Positions 22,520-34,777 of a stretch of 64,000 nt of DNA are shown here, piece after piece. Below the pieces are notes generated by a model that was not told where the DNA came from, made no database searches, and worked only from the letters and a program-made list of their open reading frames with translations. A program made the translations under genes and the position numbers. Origin of the DNA: Nannobrachium achirus (taxonomy: Eukaryota; Chordata; Actinopteri; Myctophiformes; Myctophidae). Location: contig OY997647.1 in the NCBI GenBank assembly GCA_963921795.1, forward strand, positions 55,489,003 to 55,553,002, read 5' to 3'. The stretch's first letter is position 1, and each line of letters begins with the position of its first letter.

Positions 22520-23190
22520 AATCAGGAAATGACATCACCGTGTGTGGTTAAGATGGCATTCGGGTTCACCCTCTCCCAGACAGTGTGCTGACAAAACACT
22601 TGGCCATGACGTCGACGCGAACGAATGCCGGAGGCCAGCGATTTATGTCGCGGCTCGACGCCGCAGCAGCAGCCTGTGGTGGCACTTATACCGAGTCTCT
22701 GGAGCGACGCCGGGCGGCCAATCACAGACCCCGAGGAGCACTGGGCGTCAGCCAATCGCAGACAGGAATTATCAGTCAGTGTCATGCCTATCAAAGGGGC
22801 TATAATAGGAAATTGGTAGTTGGTTACTAATCTGCCGCTCTGGTGCATGGGATCTCCCTGAGTGTGACAGGCTTTGGTTTCTCGCACGGCCTCTCTTGTC
22901 TGTAAATAACATGGTTTTCTGAGGCAGCAGGGACGCCGCGCGCTTTCAACTTTCCGACCGTCGGCCAGAGGGATCATTTATTCAGTAGCGAAATGACAGA
23001 CCAACACGACACATTAGCCCTTTCTCCAATTAGCGAGGCATGGTTTTATTAGAATCAGACCGTATTGGTTAACCCCGTTCGGTTTCCCGTGGAACCATCT
23101 TCCTCTCTAATCTGTGAAGCTACCAAAATGTGAAAGTTGGACCTGACTCATCGCTCTAGTTTTATTACGTGTGAGCAGAGCAGAGAGTAG
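22520..23190. other. unique GC-rich DNA; candidate distal enhancer or promoter-like island
   Basis: High-complexity, CpG-containing sequence with two CCAAT boxes in the pair GGCCAATCACAG (about 22718) and AGCCAATCGCAG (about 22750), a GCTATAATAGGA string near 22799, and CCAATTAGCGAGGC near 23026. No repeats and no coding family match. The layout resembles a conserved non-coding element or an unannotated promoter, but neither is demonstrated. Confidence 0.35.
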
Positions 23191-23456
23191 ACTAGAGAGG
23201 GAGACTGTTGTTTTCAGTGGCCCGGGTGGTTCTGCAAGGCAACAGTGAATGGATGCTGTTGTGCATGAAAGGCCTGCTGAATAATTTCAAACGTGTCCCA
23301 AGGATAGCAGGATATTCTGTTAGTTTAACCACATGAACCCCATAGAGTCTCTTTTCAGGGAAGAGATTTGGTGTAGAGTGAAGGAGAGGGGGGAGCATGG
23401 ACCCTGGGGTAGTCCAGTCAACAACAACGTACCGTATATACAGTATATACAGTATA

Positions 23457-23712
23457 TCGTTGTTGTCTGGTGGAAACCTTGTATCTCCAAGTTTCAAATT
23501 TGTACATTTTTTCGCAAAGTAAAGCCCTGCTTCATCATACAAGGCCGTTGCACAAAAGTAGTGAAAACAGCAGATCAACAAGCACACAACGCCTCGCACC
23601 GCGAGGCGTTGTGTGCTTGTAGATTGGCTGTTTTCACTAGTTTAAAATCATTTTTAAAATGATAAATGCAAAACGGTTTTGGACATACAAGGTTTTCACC
23701 CGACAACGACGA
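23457..23712 (-). mobile_element. MITE family T, copy 4, reverse orientation
   Basis: Ends TCGTTGTTGTCTGGTGG and CACCCGACAACGACGA between TA-rich flanks. Hairpin 23561-23638. The right flank is a (TA)n array to about 23774. Confidence 0.7.
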
Positions 23713-23739
23713 TATATATATGTGTATATATATATACCG

Positions 23740-23773
<34 letters not shown>

Positions 23774-23840
23774 GGTTTAAGTGATTTAACCCATAAAAAC
23801 AGGGAAAGTATCCGTGTCATTTTAGATGTTAGCTTTGGCT

Positions 23841-23926
23841 ATTCAAAAATAGCTGCTCTGCAAGCTTACAGCGCGTGACTTTCATGTCATGCTGCAATTA
23901 AGCTTGCAATTACATCTGCTATTTTG
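23841..23926. repeat. hairpin repeat, divergent copy
   Basis: TTCAAAAATAGCTGCTCTGC at the left and TTACATCTGCTATTTT at the right with a decayed centre. Stand-alone, within Charlie-like fragments (GGGGGTCCCTGGCAC near 23995). Confidence 0.5.
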
Positions 23927-24413
23927 TATTTATTTCTTTAATCTTGAAAGTGTTTTAAAAATGTTTGACATTTTTAACACAAATCTTCTCCTCTGGGGGT
24001 CCCTGGCACAAAACCTTTTCAGATGGGTGTCCGTGGCCAAATACTTACATATATCATTGTCACTCTCTCCCTCCAGTCATAAACGATACAGTGGTTCTGC
24101 ACACTGATCGATTTATTTCAGCACTCTTACGGCTCAAATAATCCAACAGTCGAACTATAAAAACAGAAACAAAACATTGTACAAACAAACAAATGTGAAA
24201 CAAAGCAAATAACAAACAAACATAATATACCTTAGAACGTCCGTCTCCCAGACTATGAGGGTAGCTTTTGCAAATTGTGGGAGACAACAGTCTGGCCACG
24301 CGAGACTAGGCTTGAAAAGCGATAAAGCGGATGTGAAGCCTCCTCCCCACTTCCGTTTAGTTTTTACAGTTGTGCTCATTTATCCTAATATAAATAAAAA
24401 TCATCTAAGCATA

Positions 24414-24674
24414 TCGTTGTTGTCGGGTGAAAACCTTGTATGTCCAAAACCGTTCGTTTTGCATTTATCATTTTAAAAATGATTTTAAACTAGTGAAAAC
24501 AACCGATCTACAAGCACACAACGCCTCGCGGTGCGAGACGTTGTGTGCTTATAGATCGGCTGTTTTCACTACCTTTGTGCGGACGGCCTTGTATGATGAA
24601 GCAGGGCTTTACTTTGTGAAAAAACATACAAATTTGAAACTTGGAGATACGAGGTTTCTGCCCGACAGTGACGA
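24414..24674 (+). mobile_element. MITE family T, copy 5
   Basis: Ends TCGTTGTTGTCGGGTGAAAA and CCCGACAGTGACGA, TA on each side. Hairpin 24493-24569 with near-perfect arms. Confidence 0.7.
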
Positions 24675-25182
24675 TATATTGCTGCTTTATCAGAAATTAC
24701 ATTTTAAAATATATGTTCGTGAACGGAAATGCCAGCTTCCATTACTCGGATTTCAGGAGGTATAGTTCCAGACTCTATATAGTATTCGGAGATTGTGGAA
24801 TAGTTGTCTGGCCACGCGAGACCAGAGCCATGCATTCAGAGAGAGTCGCGTCACTCTCGTTCACTTCATGGGGCCAGGTCTTCTACGCACACATCTATTG
24901 CGTATAGTGACAAACCGCAGACCGGAAGTTTACAGAATGCATTGAAGTCTATGAGGGCTAAAGTGACAATGAACCACGTGACCAGCGCTGTTTCTGTCCC
25001 CGCAATGGCAGAACTCTCTGATTAGACTCAGCCATACTACTGTATATAAGTAGTTCCGGGCATAACTGTTTCCGTTACAAAATAAACAAGTAAGACGCTT
25101 AATGACTAGTAAGGCGAGAAGCGACCGCAGCTCGCGGGGAAACAACAGACTTATAAAAAATTGTCAGTGTAAATCTGGCAAT

Positions 25183-25294
<112 letters not shown>

Positions 25295-25461
25295 CATCTA
25301 ATAACTTAGACCTCTGGGCATAAACATGGGCATATAAACACAAAGAACCAAAAATAAGAAATAAAACAGACACAATAATTTTGGGTGTCATTGGCACGAA
25401 AAAGTTAAAGAACTAATGGTTTAGAAGGCATTTATACACACACGTGCACGCACGCACACAC

Positions 25462-25497
<36 letters not shown>

Positions 25498-25875
25498 AAT
25501 TGATGGATATGGATATGACATGACCTCATAATATATAGAAATATTGATATTGTACTGTATGTACTGTGGAGTATACTTCAAAACGGGCATGCAACCATGA
25601 CACAGGAGTCTGGAGACTGTAGCAATCAGTACCGTGGCACGGCGCGCGCTGGCCTACATACAAACTCTGAAAATCCATTTCACAGATATCGCGGTGACAG
25701 CGATTCGACGACGTATAGGCCTAGGTCTGGCAAACGTAACGCTTTGAATTTTCCATTTCAAAGAGGAGACTATTTCTGTCATGGCAGGGAAGCAGTGAAC
25801 ATTTTATATATATATTTTTTTCTTCTTTGCTTGCCCTCAATGTATTTATCTTGACAAACGCTGCAACCCAGATTC

Positions 25876-26335
25876 AGTGGTGGAAAAAGTAGGCCTACAC
25901 TCAAATGTTTTACTTAAGTAAAAGTATCATTATCACCACAATATAAAAATACTCTGTAACAAGTAAAAGGTCTGTTTTCAAAATGTTACTTGGGTAAAAG
26001 TACAAAAGTATTGGCATCAAAATATACTTAAAGTGGCAAAAGTAAAAGTACTAAAATGTTTGAAAAATTTGAATATTTTCAAATAGCCTATGTATAAAAT
26101 AAGTGGTTAATGTATGTTTTATATTATAATAATAATGTATATATGCAAAGTACTAACGTTTTCAAATACACTGTTTTACTAACAGATGTAGTGGAGTAGA
26201 AGTAAAAGTATTGTAAATTGGAAATACTCCAGTAAAGTAAAAGTACTTCAGAATTGTAGACTAGAGAGACTGTTGTTTTCAGTGGCGGGGTGGTACAGTA
26301 TTGAGTAAATGTACTTACTTACTTTAAACCACAGC
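25876..26335. mobile_element. hAT-like MITE with CAGTGGTGGAAAAAGTA end, carrying a filler
   Basis: Left end CAGTGGTGGAAAAAGTAG; body of repeated AAAAGTA/TTACTTAAGTAA strings; right end near TGTACTTACTTACTTTAAACC. The segment 26257-26294 does not belong to the element and matches 23188-23230 (see findings). Fragments of the same family occur at about 50190-50272 and 51205-51320. Confidence 0.55.
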
Positions 26336-26703
26336 CCAGATCACCGCAGCACACAGTCTATTCAACCCAATGACTGGCGTATGGGTTTTTGTACTGCAGT
26401 CCAAAGCCTGTTCATAGACAGAAATCACCTCAACACATCATCACATAGGCCTGTGTGGTTTCCATCCAGGATAATATATCACCTCTGTCGGGCGGGAACC
26501 TCGAATGTCCAAAACCGTTACTTTTCAGGAAATGAAAAAAAAAAAACCTTTGTTCCAATGGATCCAATATATTTATTTAGTCACAATTGTTAATACTTTT
26601 CTTTGGTTAAATATAAAAAACAATAAATCGGCGGAAAATAGCAACACTATCAGATGATGAAGTATAAAGTAGGACATTCATTTTTTTAAATGAAATAAAA
26701 ATA

Positions 26704-26939
26704 TTGTCGTTGTCAGGTGGACACCTTGTATGTCCAAAACCGTTTGTTTTGTATTTACCTTTTTTTAAATGATTTAAACTAGTGAAAACAGACAATCTAC
26801 ATAAGCACACAACGCAAGGCGTTGTGTGCGTGTAGATCAGCTGTTTTCACGACTTTAGTGCCATGGCCTTGTATGATGAAGCAATGCTTTACTTTGTGAA
26901 AAAATTTACAAATTTGAAACTTGTGCCCGACAGTGACGA
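26704..26939 (+). mobile_element. MITE family T, copy 6
   Basis: Ends TTGTCGTTGTCAGGTGG and GCCCGACAGTGACGA. Hairpin 26782-26850 with a shortened tip (AACGCAAGGCGTT). A partial second right end follows (GGTTTCTGCCTGACTG near 26967). Confidence 0.65.
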
Positions 26940-27633
26940 TATGAAATACCGGTATGGAGATACAAGGTTTCTGCCTGACTGTTAGGATATAATTCAGTCA
27001 ACATGGACTTGCTGCGAGTGGAAATGGTTATAGAGTCTGATGCAGAGGGGAATAGTTGAGCAATAGTTGTTTTCTCTTCTTATCAATGGATGTTTTTGGA
27101 GCGGTGAAAGCGCTCCCAATGAACAGGTATGTCCGTGGGTATGTCTGTGGGTGGGTGGCTGGGTGGCTGGGTGGCTGGCCGTGTCCGTAGCCTGGCAATA
27201 CTTTGAGTGGCCACACACAAAACACTAGTTAAAGGAGGGGCGCTGTTTTGTGCAGGCCAGGCACACTCACCACTCACTCACAGGCACAGTTTACACTCAC
27301 TCACTCACTCACATAGGGTACAGCTGCTCAAATTCACCGCTCCACTTCGAACCGAGGTTTGATTTTTCAATTTGTTTCATTCACACGACACTCATCCATA
27401 TAGTACATAGTACTGTACACACAAGAGACAAATCAACATGAACGATCAAAGGATATTGTCAACAGATTGTAATCAAAGGATAAACCAGGTCATTGTTTTA
27501 TTTACTGTATGTGTCCAGGCTTGGTCCAGCATTCCTGTACAATATGAAGGAAGCTTCAGGTTAAGAGACAATCTGTCAATCGCTCTACACTACAGCAAAA
27601 TGTGTTCAAAAGTATAGTAAGTGCAGTATAGGG

Positions 27634-27903
27634 CAGTGGTTCTCAAAGTGGGGTCCGGGGATCCCCAGGGGTTCTTGAGGGGGGGTTTCCAGGGAGTTAA
27701 TATATATACGTAAATCTAATCACACTAAAATCTGTTTAGCCACTGTCACAACCGTGTAATCTGCTATTTAAAAATGTTTTCACTTTTGAATATGTTTTAA
27801 ACATGTTAACAACACAAGGATTTTATGGTGGTCCCGGGCACAGAGATGGGGGTCTGCAGCCAAATTTGGGGGTCCTTGACATAAAGAAGTGTGAGGACCA
27901 CTG
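27634..27903. mobile_element. Charlie-like hAT MITE
   Basis: Ends CAGTGGTTCTCAAAGTGGGG and AGTGTGAGGACCACTG; internal GGTCCCGGGCACAGAGATGG resembles the centre of hAT family A. A hairpin remnant (TAATCTGCTATTT) is at about 27758. Target duplication not preserved. Confidence 0.6.
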
Positions 27904-28295
27904 CAATAAAAAAACTGTTGGAAAAAAATGGACTTACTGTATTATGGATACCAGGAGTTTGTATACATTTTTTGCATTTATAACATTTGTTCTTGTTGTC
28001 TTTTCCATGCTGTATCAAACTAAAGTTAGACGACGCAGGGGGTAAATACACTGTGCTTATACTGGCACAGGAAATGTATCCAGTAACGACTGATTTATTG
28101 AATCCTGCACACTAAAATCCTTAGCGTTTATCTAACTCTCTCTCTCTCGAGCTGGGGTTCTCAACCTTTTCTGAGCTCTGGACCTCAAGCATATTTCAAA
28201 CAATCCTCAAGGACCACCCCCACCTCCCCCACAACACTTCTATTATTATTAGTAAAAAATAGGCGATGTATGTACAAACTCTGAGCTTGCTAGAC

Positions 28296-28756
28296 CAGGG
28301 TTCTTCAACAGGGGGACCCCTAGGGGGTACTCAGAGTTACTACAGGGGGTCCTCCAAATATTTGTGTGATAGAAACCTTTTTTCTCCTTTTTTATATTAA
28401 CCACTTGAACCCTATTCATATTGTCCATATTGTGGGAACTTTAGCCAAAATTAGCAGATCTACAAGCTCTCAACACCTCGCAGCATGAGGCGTTGTGAGC
28501 TTGTAGATCGGCAAAGAGGTTTGGTGTAGAGGGGAAAAAGAGCAGACAGAGTGAAATGTCAAGTTTATTAAGTATTGACGGTTCAAGTGGTTAAATATCT
28601 GAGAACACAAATTGACATGAATCCAAAATACACTGACGATTGTGCTGCCAAACAATTAAACCATATGGAATCTATGTATGATAAGGTTGTGGGGGTCCCT
28701 GCTTCATCTCTCTCTCAACTAAGGGGTCTTTGGCCTGAAAACGTTGAAGACCCCTG
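28296..28756. mobile_element. hAT-like element G with a TTAA element and hairpin inside (three levels)
   Basis: Outer ends CAGGGTTCTTCAACAGGG and AAACGTTGAAGACCCCTG. Inside, a 198-bp piece is bounded by TTAA and perfect ends CCACTTGAACC / GGTTCAAGTGG (28397-28594). Inside that is the hairpin 28450-28513. A shorter inverted relative is at 51642-51897. No clean outer target duplication. Confidence 0.65.
28397..28594. mobile_element. TTAA-site MITE F, nested
   Basis: TTAACCACTTGAACC at the left and GGTTCAAGTGGTTAA at the right, a perfect 15-bp inverted repeat including the TTAA target. The same right end appears at 51871-51884 and, degraded, near 36642 and 63930. Confidence 0.7.
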
Positions 28757-29043
28757 GGCTGACGTTTGCTGTAGCGTGGGGGGAAACGTTCCAAGTAAAG
28801 AGACCACTCGGGTCCGTTTCACTAAGTCTAGAGGTTTCGGTTCATTTAAGTGGTTCAACGAACACTGAGGATTTTACTGTCTGCATGTTTTCAATTTGTG
28901 TTTTGCGAGGCAAATGAAGCGGTGCATTGGGAAGCTTCTTTCAACACTCCTCCCCCTTCCTTCCCTTCATGTCTGTGTTTGTGTTTCTAACCAGATATAG
29001 AGTATAGTGCAGTGGTTTCCACAGCGGGGGCCGCTGTCATTTA

Positions 29044-29305
29044 TCGTCACTGTCGGGCAGAAACCTCGTACCTCCAAGTTTCAAATGTGTACGTTTCTTC
29101 GCGGTGTAAAGCCCTGCTTCATCAGACAAGGCCGTCGCACAAATGTAGTGAAAACAGCCGATGTACAAGCACACAACGCCTCGCGGTGCGAGGCGTTGTG
29201 TGCTTGTAGATCGGCTGTTTTCAGTTCACTAGTTTAGTTTAGTTCATTTTCTTTAATGATAAAAACGAACTGTTTTGGACATACAAGGTTTCCACTCGAC
29301 AACGA
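29044..29305 (-). mobile_element. MITE family T, copy 7, reverse orientation
   Basis: Left end TCGTCACTGTCGGGCAG, right end CCACTCGACAACGA, TA on each side. Hairpin 29148-29223 with perfect arms. Confidence 0.7.
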
Positions 29306-29528
29306 TATGCTCATTTGCCCCAATATCTCCTGGTGCAGGGGCCATGTTAGCTTCCAGCTTCCTCACCGTTTGGAGTTGGACCTTTGCCACCCCTGTATCC
29401 TCCCCCATCAACCTGTTCCGTCTGTTTGTATCCTCGAAGCTGCCAGCAGACAAAGAAAGCAACCGAAGGACCGAGCCTTCCCAGAAACTCTCTCTCTCTC
29501 TCTCTCTGGCCCATGCTGTAGACTAGAG

Positions 29529-30225
29529 CAGTGGTTCTCAACCTTTTCAGGCCGTGACCCCCAAAATAATCATATTTTAACTTTTGCTGAAATTGTGCAC
29601 GCACATTTCCACTATAGGCAGAGGAAGACATGCTACTTAAATGTTTTAAAATCAGCCTCATGTTGGCGCTATAAGAGGCCGTTGTTTTTACCTTACTCCA
29701 CCGATCAGTGTAAAACCTTGTATGAACACAACATAGAGGCCAAGGAAAAACGTTTGCCCTGCATTTTTCACATCTGCCATTTATTGCGCCATCAGGAGGC
29801 CGACTTATAAAACATGTGATATTACTCCTTCAGATGTTATCCAAAATTCACGCGAATCAGTACACAGTATCTCTATAGACATGTGATCAAGACTGGTCTA
29901 TCCTATATTTCATATTCCATCCTAATTGGCTAATATTGGATTCCAAAGTTTGAAGGATTGGTCCATTTTGAACAAAATGCCTCAAATCATGAACTCAGCT
30001 TTCTGTGAAATTTTGCAAGCGCATATCCAGGAACAAATGCCACCCTTTACACATTGGCCTGTTATAGAGCCACCAGTAGGTTGACTTTAGCAAAACACAG
30101 TTTAAGTGCCTCAAATCATGCATTCAGCGTCCAATTGCTGTGAAAGGCCGAAGAAGACATGGCACCCTTTTCTCATTGTCCTATTACAGCGACACCAGGA
30201 GCGGAGACCTGTGCTCTGAAGAGCA
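29529..30225. mobile_element. unclassified repeat with CAGTG ends and degenerate internal units
   Basis: Starts with CAGTGGTTCTCAACC and a CACTG occurs at about 30216-30220, but the flanking 8-mers do not match. Between 29960 and 30190 the strings GCCTCAAATCATG and ATTG/CCTATTA-type sequence recur about 130 bp apart, suggesting decayed tandem units. No ORF. Confidence 0.4.
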
Positions 30226-30384
30226 CTGCTTCTAGTTGAGCGGTGGTCACGCCGCTCCTATACGTGGCCGTGTGTGTAGACGTACGTGTATGTGGGTGCG
30301 TCCGTATGTAGCCTCAAGCCTGTGGTGTAGTACCTTTTCTGACCACACATGTTAAGGGAGGGGCGCTGTTTTCAGGCCAGGCCA

Positions 30385-30387
<3 letters not shown>

Positions 30388-30440
<53 letters not shown>
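30388..30440. repeat. (CA)n microsatellite in a locally duplicated segment
   Basis: CA array preceded by GGAGGGGCGCTGTTTTCAGG (about 30356), nearly identical to 27235-27265. The two segments are copies of one interspersed repeat. Confidence 0.8.
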
Positions 30441-30442
<2 letters not shown>

Positions 30443-30870
30443 GGGGAAGGGGGGGGGCGTGGTTGGTGGGTAAGAGGGTGCTGTTGAGACTAGCCTGGGG
30501 GGCGGGGGGAAACCACCGCTGGTGTGATTTTTTTTACATCATTCTAGTCTCAAATAGACTTCTGTTCAGTGCAGTCTGTGATTACACCACTAGGTGTCAG
30601 TGTGTCCTCATAAGTAGGAAACATGCCTAGCTCAATCAATCATAAACACATCATAGAAACACAAAAACATTAGTCACTGTAAATGAATCCAACTTGTTTA
30701 TTTTCCTTTCAACTTTGAACTTTGAGATCTAATAGCATAATCACAAACACACACATTCTCTACTGTGTGCTGACTTGATATTTGGCCCATGCTGAGAACT
30801 GGACACCCTCTATTAGTGCAGAAAACCCTCCATCAGAGATCATCTTCATTTTTGGAATCCATGTGACAAG

Positions 30871-31423
30871 CAGGGACGTGCTGGCCATTGGGAAAAGCGG
30901 GACAACTCCCGAAAGGCCGGTTCATTCCCGGGCCGGTCCAAGCGGCCATTAGGAAAAAAATGCAAATAAAATGTCGTCCTTTGTTCCATTTTGGGGGCTG
31001 GGCGGCCAACAAAGTAAATTGTCACTGCCGGGCAGAAACCTTGTATCTCCAAGTTTCAGATTTGTAAATTTTTTCGCAAAGCAAAGCCCTGCTTCATCAT
31101 ACAAGGCCGTCGAACAAAAGTAGTGAAAACAGCAGATCTACAAGCACACAAGTGTGCTTGTAGATCGGCTGTTTTCAATAGTTTAAATCATTTTTAAAAT
31201 GATAAATACAAAACAAACGGTTTTGGACATACAAGGTTTCCACCCGACAACGACAAAATATAACTCATGTAATTGGCCCACTGGCTTGTCACTTGTCATG
31301 ATCTGAAATGGCAAATCTTTGAGTAGCAGCAGCGCTATAGAGAGAGATCTCTCTCTATAGCACGCAATGAGGGCCTCTCCAACTCTTTTTCCCGGGCTGA
31401 ATCAGGGGCCCAGCATGTCCCTG
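30871..31423. mobile_element. hAT MITE family B, copy 2, with complete MITE T inside
   Basis: Ends CAGGGACGTGCTGG and CCAGCATGTCCCTG (in a longer GGGCCCAGCATGTCCCTG). Exact 8-bp duplication GTGACAAG (30863-30870, 31424-31431). A reverse-oriented MITE T (about 31017-31256) with shortened hairpin 31122-31175 is at its centre. Inverted relative to copy 1 at 14886-15334. Confidence 0.9.
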
Positions 31424-31429
31424 GTGACA

Positions 31430-31985
31430 AGGATATCCCCTCAATAACATCCAGATGTATCCATTGTTATAATTAACATTGGTGGCTGTGTAAGAATGAT
31501 AACATGCTGTCCTGCAGTAATCTGCCTCATAAACCCTGTAATCGTCTGAACCACTTCAAGGAATGTTGAAACCAGAGGCTGATTGTGTAGTTTGTTTTCC
31601 CAGTTCAGGTTCAAAACTACAGCAGGGTAAAAACATGGCATGACAGGCTGTATAATTATTTTGGAGGGTCCCCAGATGATTAACTTAATGTGCAACATTG
31701 TTTTCTCACTCAACATTGAGCAAACCAACATAAAGTTTGAGTGCATCGAGGGTATCTACAAATTTCTAAAAGTGACAATTTAAGGACGTTTTAATACCTC
31801 TAAAATGACCCTTTGTTTGAGCCAAATATGAGTTGGAAAGGGAGACCATATAGTCCTGCAGCTGAAAATTAGTTTCAGCTGATGTCTGCTCAGATGGTTA
31901 TGTGGTGTCTTGAGGGCCAACACACGCTGATTAGATTTGATTGTTTTGATCAGATGAATCCTTTTCTTTTCTTTTTTCGATTTGT
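31430..31985. other. unassigned DNA
   Basis: The stretch around 31730-31790 (CTCAACATTGAGCAAACCAA, TAAAGTTTGAGTGCAT) reappears inverted near 49500-49590, so part of this is an interspersed repeat. No gene recognised. Confidence 0.4.
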
Positions 31986-32478
31986 TTTTGGGCTTTTATG
32001 CCTTTATTGATGGGACAGTAGACTGACATGCAGGAAATGAGGAGCACTGATTTTTAGGTTGTGTTGGTAGTTTCTGAGTATTCTGCTTTGTTTAACAATG
32101 GCAGTGAGATACTTGTTGCACTAACTAGCATTTACTGCTATGGTCTCTTTTTGTAAGACACTTTATGTATATATACTTATATATTATTCGCCCCCTCTAT
32201 TGATGCACCTTCTCTTTATTGGTACTTACTGCTCTTGTTTTTTCCCCCTTTTATCTATCTTTTTACTTACTTCTCTGTAACTTTGTAAATAACTGTATAC
32301 TGCTATGCTACAACTGGACAGCTGAATTTCCCCCTTGGGATAATAAAGGTATCTATCTATCTATCTAGTGACAAGCAGCGAAGGTTGTCGGGATCAGGAT
32401 TCGAACCTGCAACACGCTGTCAGGCATCAGAGCCTAGTATGTGGTATGCGCCTGGACCGCTAGGCCAGCGGGCGCCCC
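31986..32478 (-). mobile_element. tRNA-derived SINE, reverse copy, interrupted by a LINE tail
   Basis: On the minus strand the head reads GGGGGCGCCCGCTGGCC with B-box GGTTCGAATCCTGATCC, and the tail TTTCCTGCATGTCAGTCTAC then CAATAAAGGCATAAAAGCCC. Between head and tail lies a plus-strand LINE 3' end (about 32053-32369) with ATAATAAAGG and an ATCT tail. Confidence 0.7.
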
Positions 32479-32707
32479 CAAGACATGTAACCCAGTATTA
32501 CAGTGAAATATATAAGCCTACAATAGAAAATGATACACCACTTATCAAGTTCTCAGTACAGTATTTTCAAGAACTGATATTCCAATACATTTTATTTAAT
32601 TCAAACATAATTAATTATAATTCATTCTAACATTCCAAATCAATGATGAATGAATTAGAATTAGATTGTTCCCTTTGGCCAATTCATGTTTGCTGCAGTA
32701 TATAATA

Positions 32708-33445
32708 CCAGTAAGACTCCCTAATCGGGAGATAAGCGACCGTCAGGTCGCAGCGTGATTTTAGGTCCAAAAATGTGTTAAAGAAATCGGCCTGATGGTG
32801 GCGCTATATGGGACAGATCCATGTTGATGAGATGAGTGTAGACATACTTTGTAGCGATTTGTGTGATTTTAGGGAAAAAACTGTAGGAGCAGTGTTCAAA
32901 AATGTGTTTCAAAAAATCGGCCGGAAGGTGGCACTACTGTATATGGGACAGACCCATGTTGAAGACATGAGTGTAGACTTACCGTGTATTGATTTGCGTG
33001 ATTTTAGGGCACAAATTGTAGGAGCTGTGTCCGTAAATGTGTTTTGCAAGAACCGGCCTCATGGTGGCGCTAGAAGAGGGGCATGTGAGAAAAGAGGAGA
33101 TCCATGTTGATGAGATGTGTGTGTAGACATCTCTTTGTCTGTGGCAGAGCAACGCGGTGAGCAGCCGATTTGGGGGCGTCATTTGGTCATTTTTTTGCTT
33201 TTTGGCGGGGGTCCCTGGGGGTCCCTGGAGCTGTGGGGGTCCCTGGAAGGGTGGAGGTTGTGGATTGGCAGACAAGGAGTGTGTGTGGAAAATTTCACAT
33301 GGATAGGGGCAACGATGGCGGAGATATGAGTGGGCAAAAGTGTGACTTGACGTGACGTGACGTGACGTGACTGACTGACGGACTGACGGACAGACAGGCA
33401 GTGGAGGTTTTGATAGTAACTGCGACCTGACGGTCGCAATTATAG
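32708..33445 (-). mobile_element. Helitron/Helentron-like non-autonomous element, copy 1
   Basis: Read on the minus strand it ends with a hairpin CTCCCGATTAGGGAG, then TCTTACTGG followed by T, matching the Helitron 3' rule (hairpin, CTRR, T). The palindromic string GCGACCGTCAGGTCGC is present near both ends. Inside are degenerate tandem units of about 120 bp (TGATTTTAGGG..., GTAGGAGC, GGTGGCGCTA). No Rep/helicase ORF. A shorter copy is at 46118-46507. Class assignment is inference. Confidence 0.5.
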
Positions 33446-33485
33446 TTATAATCTAGTAATGATTTTCATGTTGAATAGTTTTCTT

Positions 33486-34075
33486 TAGAGCAGTTTATGC
33501 TTTATTTAGATAGTAGAGAGACATGAAATGGAGGGTAGAGAGGGGGAAGTGCAATGCAGGACTAGATTGGAATTGAACTATGGAAATTATAAATTTCAAT
33601 TTAGGCTTATACAGTAGCTCTATAGTCCAAAGCGACTTACGAAGTGCAAGATCAGAGTAAATGGCATGAATCAACAAACCGGGCAAAAGTATAGAGTGCA
33701 AAGAAAACAATTACAGTACATGCAACAACTAGGATATCAGGTAAAACCCAACATTTGTCTTAAAGGACGACTTGACCCATTTTCAAGCTATCTTCATGTA
33801 ATTGGTCCTCACTAATAATCATGATAAAATGCTAACATTCTTTTTTACTTGGTCTGTGTCTCAGAAGAGGGCTGTGGACAGTTCAGAAACCCGCCTACCA
33901 CCACTGACATCATTGATGGGGAATCCAAGCTAACAGCAGGATCTCTATTCCTGGAAAGTTAGAGCACTATAATAAAAGCCATTGTTCTATCATCAATAAA
34001 TATTGAAAATAAAAAATGTGCGCTCACCACCTGCACTGGCGATGCCAGTGACTTAACAGCTACCTACCTAATACA
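33486..34075. other. unassigned DNA with an old SINE tail
   Basis: TTTATGCTTTATTTAGATAG followed by GAGAGACATGAAATGGAGG (about 33495-33535) resembles a reversed fish SINE tail. The remainder has no recognised feature. Confidence 0.4.
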
Positions 34076-34077
34076 GT

Positions 34078-34094
34078 ACCTACCTACATACATA

Positions 34095-34161
<67 letters not shown>

Positions 34162-34180
34162 TACATACATACTGTACATA

Positions 34181-34211
<31 letters not shown>

Positions 34212-34346
34212 CATAGATACATACATACATACATACATACCTAGATACATACATACATACATACATACCTAGATACATACATAGATACATACAGTACATA
34301 GATACATACATGCATACATACATACATTCATACATACATACATACC
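34078..34346. repeat. (TACA)n/(TAGA)n tetranucleotide array
   Basis: About 270 bp of TACA units with interruptions (ATTACATAC, CTAGATAC, GTACATAG). Apparent Tyr/Val/Cys/Met-rich ORFs are artefacts. Confidence 0.95.
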
Positions 34347-34777
34347 TACATACGCATCCGAACATGCTCTGCTGGTGCAAGTAATAATTACTGAATGAAA
34401 AAGACATAAACTGTAACTGTACTGTAACTTGTAATAACAGTGTGGCATCTACGTAGATCTTTTCTATCATGATCTCTTCCATCATGATCTCTTCCATCAT
34501 GGTGGTGATGTGTATATTGATGACATCACTCTTGCCCAAATATGGAGGGGCGGCGGCCTGCGCACATCGGTGTTGTTAGGCATGCACGGCAACCGTTTGT
34601 GTTGTGAGTGAGGTCAGACCAGAGCTCTGCTCAGCATCGTATAAAGTTTGAATATATTAATATTCTACTTCATTCCACAGAGACCAGAGGATTAAGTGTT
34701 GTGAGAGAAGAAGATGTAGGTGGTCATAAAGAGGATAAATAAATTGTCCATTACCCAATAGAACCTAAAACTCTTGT

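Noticed and set aside
25876..26335. Complete hAT element with target duplication
   Set aside because: The right end is altered by the filler and I could not match flanking 8-mers.
28296..28764. Exact 8-bp hAT duplication for element G
   Set aside because: Flanks TGCTAGAC and GGCTGACG share few positions; ends are hAT-like but the duplication is not demonstrable.
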